From Lineus longissimus (lineage: Eukaryota; Nemertea; Pilidiophora; Heteronemertea; Lineidae), in contig NC_088321.1 in the NCBI RefSeq assembly GCF_910592395.1, positions 3,224,001 through 3,288,000 on the forward strand: 64,000 nucleotides of DNA, read 5' to 3'. Position numbers and translations under genes: made by a program. This document shows positions 1 to 10,600 of the stretch, one piece after another. The notes beneath the pieces are model-generated. The model ran no database searches. It was given only the letters and a program-made list of their open reading frames with translations, and was not told the origin of the DNA. Positions within the stretch are counted from its first letter, which is position 1; the number at the start of each line of letters is the position of its first letter.

Positions 1-106
1 GTACTGGTGCTTGTTTGTAGTGTGAGAATAACTGGTTTTACTCACTTGCTTAGAGCCACTCAGGCTTAATGGACACTGAAATATGTTCCTTGCTTATTTA
101 CTTTCA

Positions 107-266
107 GATTGTTGAAGAAGCAATAGATGATTATGAAAGAAAGAAACAGAAAGAGGAACAAGCTGCTGGACCCCCTGACGTTGTTGTGGACCCACCATGC
201 TCACCACCAATCATGTCAGCACGTGACCTTGTCATGGAAAAAATGAAGACATTTGTAATGTATTGA
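107..266 (+). CDS. Possible coding exon, charged linker, interrupted by LINE
   Basis: A good splice acceptor (pyrimidine-rich tract ending in tttcag at 106) opens a frame of about 50 codons. It reads as an acidic/basic helix-like stretch (EEAIDDYERKKQKEEQ) followed by a proline-rich linker. The frame stops at 266, almost exactly where LINE-derived sequence starts, so the original exon was probably cut short by that insertion. It may be an upstream exon of the transposase-like gene that continues at 1502, but no splice connection can be shown and I recognise no domain. Confidence 0.35.
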
Positions 267-267
267 A

Positions 268-945
268 TGCTAAATGTCAGCAAGATTTTGACCTTTCCTC
301 TGGTAGCACTTGCGTTTCCAATTCGCTTGAATCCTTGTATCGCACTCACGTTTTCTCTGTCCTAAAAAACGACAGAAGGTTGGATCCTAATCAAAAGAAT
401 AAACTTAGGACATACAGAACTTAAAACAGAGTATCAACTTGAGCCCTACCTCGATGCATTAAAAAATCGTGGGGTCTTTTCAAAAATGGCTAAGTTTCGC
501 CTTAGCAATCACAGCCTACTCATCGAAAAAGGTAGACATTTTGGTACTCAGTTGGAAAAGCGTCTGTGTCCATTTGGGTGTGACGTAGTAGAAGACGAAT
601 TTCATTTTTTTGCTCGATGTCCTTCTATTCAAAAACTAAGAGATGAGTATTTCAAGAATATTGCTTTTTGTAAAGATAGTCACTTGTTCTCCAATTCGGA
701 TTTTATTTCCACATTGAGCAGCACTGATCACGACATCATCATCAAGACTGCTATTTCTATCTCCAGGGCTTTTTACGAAAGGCAAGCAGCTCTTCAGGAG
801 CAATGACAATATAATTTTACCAATGTGACTTATGATATGTTTTAATGTCATGTCTTTTATTTTGTAATATTCATGCATGTATATGCCATACTGCCTGTAC
901 TTGTGATAGTTGTGCAAATAAATAATTTGAAATTTGAAATTTTGT
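268..945 (+). mobile_element. 5'-truncated non-LTR retrotransposon (LINE), 3' end of ORF2
   Basis: The translated sequence matches the C-terminal end of LINE reverse-transcriptase polyproteins. A stretch ending NKLRTYR runs into KTEYQLEPYL and then a Cys/His finger of the form CPFGC...EDEFHFFARCP (about 570-625), typical of the region after the RT domain. One frameshift near 420 joins two frames, and the RT core is absent, so this is a dead 5'-truncated copy. The end is marked by a short AT-rich repeat tail (aatttgaaatttgaaattt near 925-942). The last intact frame is 486-806. Confidence 0.75.
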
Positions 946-1365
946 GAAAACAATTGGTGTGTATTCATTAGATAGAATTGTATTCCTTTATTTTCAATCA
1001 AAGCAGGAGTTGTGCTCAAATTTTCATTTGGTACCTGGTATTATCTTGTTTCATAATAAAACAGTGTGTTCTGTTAATTTCAGAATACATAAATGAACTT
1101 GGAAAGCAGGAGTTGTGTTCACGTTTGTGTTTCATGCTGGTATGCACCAGAAAATCAGTTGCACTTGCACTTCTCGGAGTGCAAAGCAATATGTTACTTG
1201 ACACATTTTGAGTATATTCACCTTCATTCTGCCACTCATCAACTGTGCATGCATAGTGATTTCCTGGCTTAGTCTACATTGGTATGACCATGGTATCGTG
1301 TATCTGAAGACATTTGTGTATTTCAGTATAGTCCTACACTCTTTCTTGTTACAAGATATGTCAAG
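946..1365. other. Intronic or intergenic DNA, no supported gene
   Basis: This holds a possible acceptor at 1083 (gttaatttcag) followed by an open frame of about 40 codons, but the frame matches no family I know and has no convincing donor. It also carries two near-copies of the string aaagcaggagttgtg (about 1000 and 1104). Otherwise nothing is recognisable. Confidence 0.4.
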
Positions 1366-1530
1366 GAGTAAATAATGTGTGATACTAAGTAGTATTCTTG
1401 TCTTTTTGTGCTTCAGCTCCAGGTATTGATATCACTCCTCATGAGTAAATAATGTGTGATACTTTTTTAGGAAGTATTCTAATCGTCTTTGTGTGTTTCA
1501 GTTCCAGGTGTTGATATCACTCCTCATGAA
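1366..1530 (+). repeat. Tandem duplication of a splice acceptor and exon start
   Basis: Two head-to-tail copies of about 77-88 bp each begin gagtaaataatgtgtgatac. Each contains the branch/pyrimidine region, a (t/c)ttcag acceptor and the first 25-30 bases of the following exon up to cactcctcatga. The second copy (acceptor at 1501) leads into the long open exon. The first copy (acceptor near 1417) leads to a stop codon soon after. The two acceptors therefore compete, and only the downstream one keeps the frame open. Confidence 0.8.
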
Positions 1531-4175
1531 GTGCAAGATGTTGCAACGTCGACCAGTGACCTCACCACCTACCGAAATCATGGCTGCCAGGTCAATCACA
1601 AGACTGCTTACTTTCATTCGCGTGGAACACAGGCTGTGTCTATGCCCTTCACTCCAATGACAGATCCACCCGCATATGATCATGGCAGAAGGAGGTGCTC
1701 CAGTCCAACTCTGCCGTCATCTACACCGAAGCCAAAACGACTCAAAGTAGATGAGGAAATGCTGGATCTTACTTCGGAATTTGACCAGTCCCTTCCCATG
1801 TTGGACGATGATGAACAAAAAGACCCTTCATGGGACCCCAACATGTCCTATGGTGCTGAGTAAGTTTCTCCTCTCTATTACTATTAGTATGCTGGTGTAG
1901 CAGTAATTAGCATCCGCCATGGAAAAAAAGTCCCACCTTATTGTTGATGGCTTCTGTTAGAATTCCCAAAAAAGACTAGTTTATTGACTTTGGGACTTTA
2001 ACTTCAAATAAAATTGCTATGGAATGTATTAGTTTAGAAAATGATATCTTCATGAACAATGAAATTAGGAAATTAGATAAAGTATGTTTTTACTCCTTTT
2101 CAGTTATGAAACAGAGGACAACTGTGACAGCGGTGACCAGCCCATGAAGTTTTATGTTGTCTCGGAGAGGAAGCTACTGTCACTCTTCAACATCTGCCAG
2201 CATTGTGGAGGCAGAGGTGCTGAGGCTGAAGTTACAGCAGCCAATGGAACTCTCATCACCATCTCGCAGCAGTGCTTGAGATGTGATGAAAGTTTCAAAT
2301 GGTGGAGCCAGGAAAAAATAGCATCATATCCTTCTGGCAACATCAGCCTCACGTGCACTAGACTTACTTGAAGCCGCTCAACCTGAGGTCAAGGTAGTCT
2401 TGGTTACATATGGCCATACTGGTGTAGCGAAACACGTACAGGAGGAAAGGTCACAGAACGTGACACACTACCTTGATATATGGCATGTTGCAAAAGGTAA
2501 TTAAATTTTTGCCCAACATTGCAGGTATACTCATGCTGTTCCAGTTTCCTCCTACTTTACATAACAATCGTCACCAATGATGTCAAAGAAGTTTACAGTT
2601 TTGAATAAATGATGCCATGTACAGATGTTATGCAATATAAATGATTATTGAAAGAAATTTTTAATGATTAACTGAGTGCAGTTTCATTTTGGTGGTGATT
2701 AAATTGTGATTCTTTTTAAATTCTAGGTGAAAAGAAGAGATTGGCGAAGCTGTGCAAAAGGTTTAAGGAGATTGGGATGTGGCGGCGCAGCATTATCAAT
2801 CACATTTACTGGTGTGCAGTTTCCAGTAACTATGATGGGGAACTGATTGTTGCAAAATGGAAGTCCTTGGCTAATCACATCGTCAACGTTCACAAACATA
2901 CCAATGAGAAATTCACAGAGTGTGCCCATGGGGATATTGGCCCAAAGTATTGGCTTGATCCAGGTAAGCATCCTTTTGGATCATTTTGGACTTGATTGGA
3001 ACTAATCAGAAGCATTAGAGGAAAGTGGTTTTAGTTAGGCCTCCTGATGTTTATTCTCTATTTTGTTGAAGTCCTTCTTTAAAACCTATGGTTAACATCA
3101 GCTGATCATGCCTGTAAATACTGGTATTGTGTTTCATTCCTGATAGTGTTTTCTTGCAGCCTCGGAAGCATATGACCTACTATGTCAAAGGATCATCATG
3201 AACAAATTGGTGCTCAAAGCAATTGGCAAGCTCAGTTCCGATGCCCAAACCTCCGGCCTCGAGGGATTTCATAGTACTGTGAACCACTTCGCTCCTAAAA
3301 TGTACCACTTCGGGTACCAAGCCATGAAGAGCAGGTGAGCATTTTTTCACAAAAAATAGATTACTTGCTTTTCAGATTTCACCCCTCTAGTCTGAAGTTG
3401 GTCCTGGCCCTAAAAATGCCTATAGTGGGGTTGGTTTCTCACTTTCAGGATTCAATATCCATATTAGCCTGTGTCAAACATTTTCCATGTAATTTTTTGC
3501 ATTGATTAATTAATTTTTTTTTTGATAATCAATTCATGCAGTTTCTTGATAATTATAAACTAATAATGTACCGGTAGGTGGTAGTATATTTACATTGTAG
3601 TTCTTCGTATTTTTCAGAATTGAACTGGCTGCTCTTCATTTCAATGAGAATGGACAGAAGGGTCAGAGGATGTCAAAGGACAAGCAGCTATCATTCAATA
3701 TCCGGTACCCTAAGAGTCGTGGTGGTCAATACATTGTGGTGCCAGTCATGAATGCCCCAACCTATGGTAAGTTCATCACAACTTTGGGAAATTGGTGATA
3801 GGAATGCTTGTTTACCTTTTCAAAGTGAGTTACTAGTATCGTTGACCTGCATGTATTCAGAATATAGCTCAGTGCATTGCATTTTGCAACTTCAGTTTTC
3901 GTCTCTTCAGTGTTTGGAGGTAAAATTATGCGTACAGAATGCCAGTCATCAGAGAGTTGTTCTCCACAATAAAGTTGTACATCTACCCTCTGTGTCTCCT
4001 TTCAGCCTATGCAGACAAAGTCATGAAGGAGGTGATAAGACTGGTCAGATCTGGATCAACACACGAATTGAACGACAATCCACCTCTGCTGTCTTCTTTG
4101 TATGATTGTCCAGCTTCCAAACAGCAAGCTATTGCGGAGCACAAGGCCCATGCTCGCTTCAGGAAGACTGAGTGA
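1502..4175 (+). pseudogene. Kolobok/THAP-type transposase-derived gene, internally deleted
   Basis: Six exons can be traced with matching phases: 1502-1859, 2104-2496, 2727-2963, 3160-3334, 3618-3766 and 4006-4175 (stop). The product shows two CxxC pairs (ICQHCGG and CLRCDES), then a DIWHVAKG block, an IINHIYWCA block, LEGFHSTVNHFAPK, and AALHFNEN, in the order seen in the widespread animal family of Kolobok-like DDE transposases and their uncharacterised relatives. Inside exon 2 the frame changes near 2346-2355: the N-terminal part ends at a stop, and the WHVAKG part is open only in another frame. The segment that normally carries the first catalytic Asp is missing, and the usual T-D-x-H is T-Y-G-H. 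I infer a decayed copy, despite intact splice sites. The family name rests on recalled motifs. Confidence 0.6.
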
Positions 4176-4752
4176 TCCTACTGCTGAGAAAGACTTGGTT
4201 TGGTGAAAGGCATCCTTTGGCCACTGTGTTCAATGAAACATGGACGTCTGTTGGTGTGATTTTAACACTTCCTTTGTACTCGGCATTTAAGTGTTTTGAT
4301 GCTAGTAGTAGTAGTTAAGGCAAGCTGAAACTTGCTTGTTTGTTTAGAACAGATATTTGTAAACAAACAGTACTGCAAGTTTCCTGTTCAAAATTATTCT
4401 TGCAATATAGGTCAGGTGTTGTGACTACGGGGAAAGCCTTAGAGTGGGGGGGGGGGGGATCAAACAGCTGTACCATGGTACACCATGACAAATGAACAGT
4501 CGAATATCAGATTCTACGTAAAATAACTTTATTTAATCTACATCATATTCATAAGTTGACTATACTGATGACCTTTACTAGTACAAACTGTGTCTTTGAC
4601 TTTGACTAGTATGAACTGTCTTTGGAGAACCTGAGTGTACATGTATGCCACATGTGTAAATCTAGAAAAACATGAAATGTCATACTGAAAACATGTTCTA
4701 ACTGTAACTCCCAACCTTCCTGACCAGATTGATATGATTGCATTATTTGAGA
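4176..4752. other. 3' flank of the transposase-like gene
   Basis: AT-rich sequence with a G13 homopolymer near 4446-4458. I see no open reading frame or element ends. Confidence 0.5.
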
Positions 4753-5220
4753 TGACTTGCTATTCTAAGGCCTATGTCCTGGCCAGGGTGGATTCTATTC
4801 TAATGGAATAATGCATTGTGAATCTCCATATCTCAAAATCTACTTTGCCAATTTTCACTAAACTTTTCAGATATGTAGACAAGGTACACATTCTACGGAA
4901 AGATGCGAAAAAAAGGGTGTTACTGATCTAGTTTTTGAGAAATTAGACTTTTTTATGCATGAGCACACCTCAACAAAATCCCTCTCAAATCAGCTCTTTT
5001 GTTGTGGTGTGCTCAGGCATAACAAATATCAAATTTCTCAAAAACTAGATCAGTGACACCCAATTTTTTTCACATTTCACTCTAGAATGTGTACCTTGTC
5101 TACATGTCTGAAAAGTTTGGTGAAAATTGGCAAAGTAGATTTTGAGATGTGGAGATTCACAATGCATAATTCCATTCGAATCAACCATGGCCAGGACATA
5201 GGCCTTAGAATACCAAGTCA
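4753..5220. mobile_element. Foldback (near-perfect palindrome) element, ~470 bp
   Basis: The left arm (from 4753, tgacttgctattctaagg) reappears in reverse complement at the right end (5220 leftwards, tgacttggtattctaagg). The match continues through both arms for about 220 bp each, with only a short centre near 4975-5010. Almost the whole element is inverted repeat, so a transcript would form a long hairpin. No transposase is encoded. This is a MITE or foldback element of a family I cannot name. Confidence 0.8.
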
Positions 5221-5329
5221 TCTATTAGGAAAAATCTGTGATATTGCACTTCCAATGTTTGTGAAGTTTGAGCTAATGACTAGGAATATTCAATAAATCA
5301 CAGGATTAGATTTCATTGTTAATGTTATC

Positions 5330-5741
5330 TCACTCTTCTCCAACATCAAGGAACCCGACAAATTCTGCTGCATCCTCAAGTTCTGGGGGTGGAAAGAATG
5401 CCCTGATTTTCGAGACGGCACAAGAAGGGAGTGGCACTCGAATCTCCTTTCCTAGATATGAATACACCCAACGGACCAACTGTCGGTAGGCACAGTGTCT
5501 CTGCTGCTTGTGCAGTGGCCGAACTTCTCTGCCCTTCTTCCCATAATGCTGCCTATAGCCGAACCAGGCAGTCTCCAGGACGTCATCGTCAAGACACACA
5601 CGTTCGAATCCTTTGTGGTCTGTTATGCACCTTGGAACCGGACCTCTGGCCTTCTCCATCCTCGCCAAGTAATGATCGATGGACCGACAGCAGGAGCATT
5701 CGATCCTCTTGGGCAAAACCTAACAGTTCCCACATGTACAC
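5330..5741 (-). pseudogene. Terminal exon of a P2X7 C-terminal-domain protein, with an in-frame stop
   Basis: From an acceptor at 5742 (tctttgcag on the minus strand) the frame reads CTCGNC, a TAG stop, then LPKRIECSCC, CITDHKGF, LDDDVLETAW, AYRQLVRWVY, LGKEIRVPLPSC and IRAFFP, ending at 5330. That order of Cys pairs and AYRQ..RW..GxxxRVxxPSC..xIRxxFP is the signature of the cytoplasmic tail domain of P2X7 receptors (a zinc-binding module), which in invertebrates is also found in stand-alone proteins. The TAG lies between the CxCGxC and ECxCC motifs, so either the copy is broken or splicing uses the TAG itself as an acceptor (ctgttag), giving a shorter domain. No upstream exon is visible next to it. 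Confidence 0.7.
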
Positions 5742-5817
5742 CTGCAAAGAGAAATTGCATTTTCCCATGAATATTTAATGTTAAATTAAAGATTAAGTCT
5801 GGCTAAACAAAACACAG

Positions 5818-5965
5818 ATATCTTTGAATTACCCCCCAGGACCCCAAAATGACCCTGATATTGCCCCTCAGGTCCCTGTGTTTTGTTTCACAGGCACTTG
5901 ACTGGTGTCTGGAGCAAGAGGGGTACAGGTCATTTGGGGTCCTGTAGGGTAATTCAAAGATCCCA
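5818..5965. repeat. Inverted repeat, ~145 bp (MITE-like)
   Basis: The arms atctttgaattaccc (5819) and gggtaattcaaagat (ending 5961) are reverse complements. The match continues inward through aggaccccaaaatgacc / ggtcatttggggtcct, giving arms of about 35 bp. Confidence 0.7.
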
Positions 5966-7110
5966 GGTCTGGGATATGCTGCGCACTGCTGAAATAAGGG
6001 AAGAAGTTAACTTTAGCTGCTTGTTAATCCCGTTATTGACGTCGAGGGTCCAGTTTTAAACTGAATCGGCTGAAAGCAAAATCAAAATGCCAGGAGAGAA
6101 ATGACGGGATGACACGCCCCCACCGATCAGCTGATTCATCGTAGTGATGTTTACGTTCAACAATGTAGCAGAAACGGCGTGAAATTGGAGTCAATTTTAC
6201 CTATGAGTCTGACAGTTGACACCTCTTCTCATTGGGATACTAAAACTGAGCGTAAACATTGAACTCACCAAGTGTCCACGTCGTTAATGTCCATCTCCCC
6301 GTCGGGGTTAGCGGGGGCGGCTGCTATCCATCGCGTTGTGTTTACTAGCGTGTACTGACGTGTGCTTTCTGTGTTTACATATGAGTAGGTCACCTTAGCA
6401 GGTTCCTTAGCCTACGTCACAGCTATTTATAATACTGTGACCTAATTAAGACGGCGACATTCGTGTTTTGCGGCGGGTCGAAAAAAGGCTGATTAAAGTG
6501 CTGTTTTTATAGTAATACCGATGTTTTATTAAGAAAACCGTGATGGATTAGGATTCATGAATGAATGTTCTAAGCACAGGTGTGCTTAACTGGGGCTGGG
6601 AAATTTTCAGGAGATTATGTCTTTAACTTTCAGTAAGATTTTTTAAAAATTGCATTGAGATGAAACCTGTGCCACATTGTAGCCAATATCATATAGTTTC
6701 AAAAACAGAAAGAATTAAAAAAATATGTTGGTAAAATTTTGAGAAAACTGCATTTTTTCATTTCATGTACATTTTCCCATACATTGTATACATGCATTTC
6801 TCTTAAGTTAATCCTCCCATTTTTAATCATTTAACATGTTTAAATGTGTCATTTGCACTAAAAAATCACTTTGTTTGTTCGTCCACATGGTCAAAAGGAA
6901 AAGTAAATGATCATAACCAAAATGATTTACAACAGTAATTAGATATAAGCAGATTATACATGGTGTTTATTAACTCTCATATTTGACTTTTAGCCATATT
7001 ATGAAGGGAATATTGGAGTTAAACACCATGTCATCTCCTATTATCTTACCATTGTTGCAACACATTTTGGTGAAAATCATTTACTCTTCCTTTTGGCAAA
7101 AGAAAAAATA
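5966..7110. other. Intergenic, no gene recognised
   Basis: The part from 6000 to 6480 is relatively GC-rich with several CpGs and could be a promoter region. The part from 6500 to 7110 is AT-rich. I find no coding signature or element ends. Confidence 0.4.
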
Positions 7111-7647
7111 TTATTTAGTGCCGATGGGAAATATTGACATGCATGGCAATCTGTTTGCATTCACCTTGAGCGTGATCGGATCTTTGAGTGTTGTATTCAT
7201 AAAGTCTCTCTCAAGAGGAGGCAAGAGCTTTAAGAAAGAACTTGTGATCATCTCCGAGTCCACATTCGGGTCAAACAGGGCACACAATGATGCCTTGCAT
7301 AGGCTCATTGGGAAGTACCCCAACAACACGTAAGCGTGGCTGATGATTTTCCCAATGATGGAGAAAACATCAGTGTCCATCACATCATGGTCCACTTTTG
7401 GGACCTTAGCATCACTCCCCTCAAAATACTTTGAGAGGGCAGCCTTGAGAAAACACGTCAACATCTCTCGGGACAAGCCATCCATATCCTCTGCAATGTT
7501 TTCTCCTTCGAACGTCACATTGATTCGATGGAAAGTCAGTTTGTCATCACTCCTATAATAGTCCATCAGGTTTAAGATCGACTCACGGCTGATGAACATG
7601 TTCTTCTCCACACCAACTCGAATGAAGGTTTTTATCTCGCCAGTCAT
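7111..7647 (-). CDS. HECT-like N-lobe exon
   Basis: The frame contains VTFEGENIAEDMDGLSREML, the equivalent of the HECT block in which an F-x-G-E strand is followed by DxGGxxRE, then KYFEGSD and FSIIGKIISHAYVLLG, matching the HECT N-lobe helices. The usual Asp-x-Gly-Gly is degenerate (DMDGLSRE). Upstream in the same frame there is a TAA between the nearest acceptor-like AG and the first Met, so how this exon is entered is unclear. The C-lobe with the catalytic Cys is not in the frame. Confidence 0.6.
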   Translation of the reverse strand: MTGEIKTFIRVGVEKNMFISRESILNLMDYYRSDDKLTFHRINVTFEGENIAEDMDGLSREMLTCFLKAALSKYFEGSDAKVPKVDHDVMDTDVFSIIGKIISHAYVLLGYFPMSLCKASLCALFDPNVDSEMITSSFLKLLPPLERDFMNTTLKDPITLKVNANRLPCMSIFPIGTK

Positions 7648-10600
7648 GCAGCAATGTTATGGGGTGAAATGCTGCAGCACTGTCTGAGAATGGCTATAAT
7701 AGCCATTTGCAGACAGGTGCTGTCGGTGTCAAGAAACTGGCGATCTCTCCTGATTCACCAATAAGGACATAATTTACCTTCTTTGTGCAAGCACCTCCAT
7801 CGGTTTTTCCATCTTCCAAAGGTTCGTTCAATGATGTTTCGTACTCGCCTGTGGTGAACGTTGTATTGTCTGTCCGCTGCATCTGCTGGGCGGGAGACTG
7901 GGGTCATGAGACAGGGTCTAAGTGGGTAGGCACTGTTACCGAGCAAGTATCCTCCATCATTCAGGCCGCGTTCCATCTTCACCTTTAAATTGCAGTTGGA
8001 CCAGATAAACGCATCATGGGTGGCACCTGGCCATCGGGCTACTATATTTGAAAATTTCAAATCATAAGTACAAATCCCCTGCACATTAATGGCATGCCAC
8101 TGTTTCCTGCACACGTATGCATTCTCGTTTACGGATGGACATTTGATCGGAATAAGGGATCCATCTACGCAGCCAATAACGTTCGGAATCTGATGGCGTT
8201 CTGTATAAAATCCTTCCTTCTGACGTTCTTGCTCAGCAGCTGTTCGAGGAAATGTTATGAAATGTTTTGCTTTACCCTGCAAAGCAGTTGCAACTCTGGT
8301 AATAATCCTTGATATCGTAGGTTGACTCAAGCCATTTGACATGTCTCCATTGTCCAACTGCAAACTGCCAGTAGCAAAATATCTAAGCGCAACGCAAACT
8401 TGGAGAGTTGCTGGAATGGCGTGCGAGCGCAGCGTATACGGGGCAATGTCATCCTGCAACAGGTCGATAACTTCGAGAAGGACCGGCCGAGTCATCCGGT
8501 ATCGTCTGTACAAATCTACGTCATCATAGACGTCAAGCGGTTGTAGACGATCTCTAAACACACGCTGCCGTCGTAAAGCCCGCCTTGCTTCCAAATTTTC
8601 CAACACAATCAACGCCGCAGCCATGCTCCTTGTGTAAAAATGTGTCCAACTATCTAAGCATGGACTGATAACACGCTAAGAAGCCCGAACACCTCACGTA
8701 ACACTAGTAACGACTTGCGAAATAGATTGAAGTTACGGGTGCTTCGTGAATACCGCGTAATTCGCTAATAACGACCTAGTAATACGTAAGTGCTTACTAA
8801 GCCCTAAGAAGGCTTCATGAATAAGGCAATAGGACAGTATCCGTTTCCCGGAATCGCCTCTTTAAATTCGTTTCAGGGCACACAAATTTCACCTGGATAC
8901 ATCCCTCCTCATCTGGTTCTGGGCCCAGTTCTGCAAGCCTCTTTTCTGTCAGCTGAAGCACAAGAAAACACTGTCAACTCTTGAGATTTAAATCGAACAA
9001 TACTCTTTCTGATCCAAGTGCTAACTGTGGAGTGAGGACAATAGGTAAATTGAAAAGTTGGTTAATCACTTCTCTGAATATAATGCAATATCTGAATGAC
9101 CCCAAAAAATTGTTTCTCAGTGACAAATCCATGTAGTTCTCCAACAAGGACTTCACCAAGCCAGTCAACTGGATCAAACAGGGGGCTAAATTTGGCCGAA
9201 CTAGCTGTCGATACCTATCAAACGGTGTGAAGTACACCAGTTTTAAGTTCAAGTGTATGTGAAATTCTTAATAATTGATTCCTGATTTCCAGATTCCATC
9301 TTTACTGATTTCAGGCTTGCATTGGTCGCGTTCTCTTCTAACCTTCACATAAGCAAGCGGCCGATAGCATTTTCAACGTGTACACATTTGGAGGAGCGTT
9401 GGTTCAGATTCTGAGGAGTCACACTGGACCAGCCAATCATATCACGATATCTGTTACAATGTACCATGACCTGCCAATCAAACCATGATCAAACCGAGCG
9501 GCGGCAAAATTCTTTTGAAGTCTGACCCCGTTTTCTCTTTGATTGTTATTATTGTGCTTTTGAAGTCTCAGTCAGCGTCTTCTGATTGGTCGCAAACAAT
9601 TCAGCGCAAAGATTGGACGGGCTCAGCGATTGGTCCTGTCAGAACGTAGTGAGGAGTAAGCAGACGAAGAATTATGTGAGGAGTTAGGCAGAATTATGTG
9701 AGGAGTTAGGCAGAATTATGTGAGGAGTTAGGCAGAATGTATGTGCGTATGCGCGTATGTATGTATGTATATACCATATTTAAATTTAAGCGCCCTTTTC
9801 AGATTAAATCCGTTCAAAGGCGCTTTTACAATATTTATTACAAAATTACAATCGAAAAAAGATGGGTCTTGAGCATCGTTTTAAATGATGCAAGGCTCTT
9901 TGCCTGCCGGACCTCAAAAGGGAGCCCATTCCACAAAACAGCTGTGGAGAATGAGAAGCAGCACTCCCCATATTTGCTCCGGGCCCTTGGAAGTACTAGT
10001 CTATTGTCATCAGCCGACCGAAGGTCTCTTCCTGGCCTATAGATATTGGCCAGGCTTGACAAGTAGCCAGGCGCTATTCCATGCACACATTTGAAAACGT
10101 GCAGAGGATTTTATAGTTCACCCTCTGCTCAACCGGCAACCAGTGGAGCTCACGTAGTACAGGGGAGATGTGGTCTCGACGCTTGGTGCGCGTGATGATG
10201 CGGGCCGCCACGTTCTGCACCCTCTGCAACTTGTTCATAAGGTCTTTTGAAATGCCATAGAGCAGTGAATTGCAGTAACCCAGCCTTGATGTGACTAGGC
10301 CGCACACTAGTGAACGGGTTGCAGAAGTGTTGAGATACTGACGGATCAGTCCAATATTCCCTAGTTGGGCGTAGGCCGACCTACAGACAGCATTCACCTG
10401 TGCTTCCATGTTCATTTTCTTGTCAAACATCACCCCCAAATTTCTTACGCATGCTACAGAGTCAATGATAGAGTCACCAACATTCACCGAAACGTGATCC
10501 AGGGTCTTGGAACGATGAGTGGATGCAAAGAGTGCCACCTCCGTCTTGTCGTCGTTCTTTTTCAGCATGTTCTCCTTCAACCAGGAACCATTGTCAGTAA

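Noticed and set aside
5431-5778. Plus-strand frames of 91-115 codons
   Set aside because: Antisense of the P2X7-tail exon, whose minus-strand frame has clear conserved motifs.
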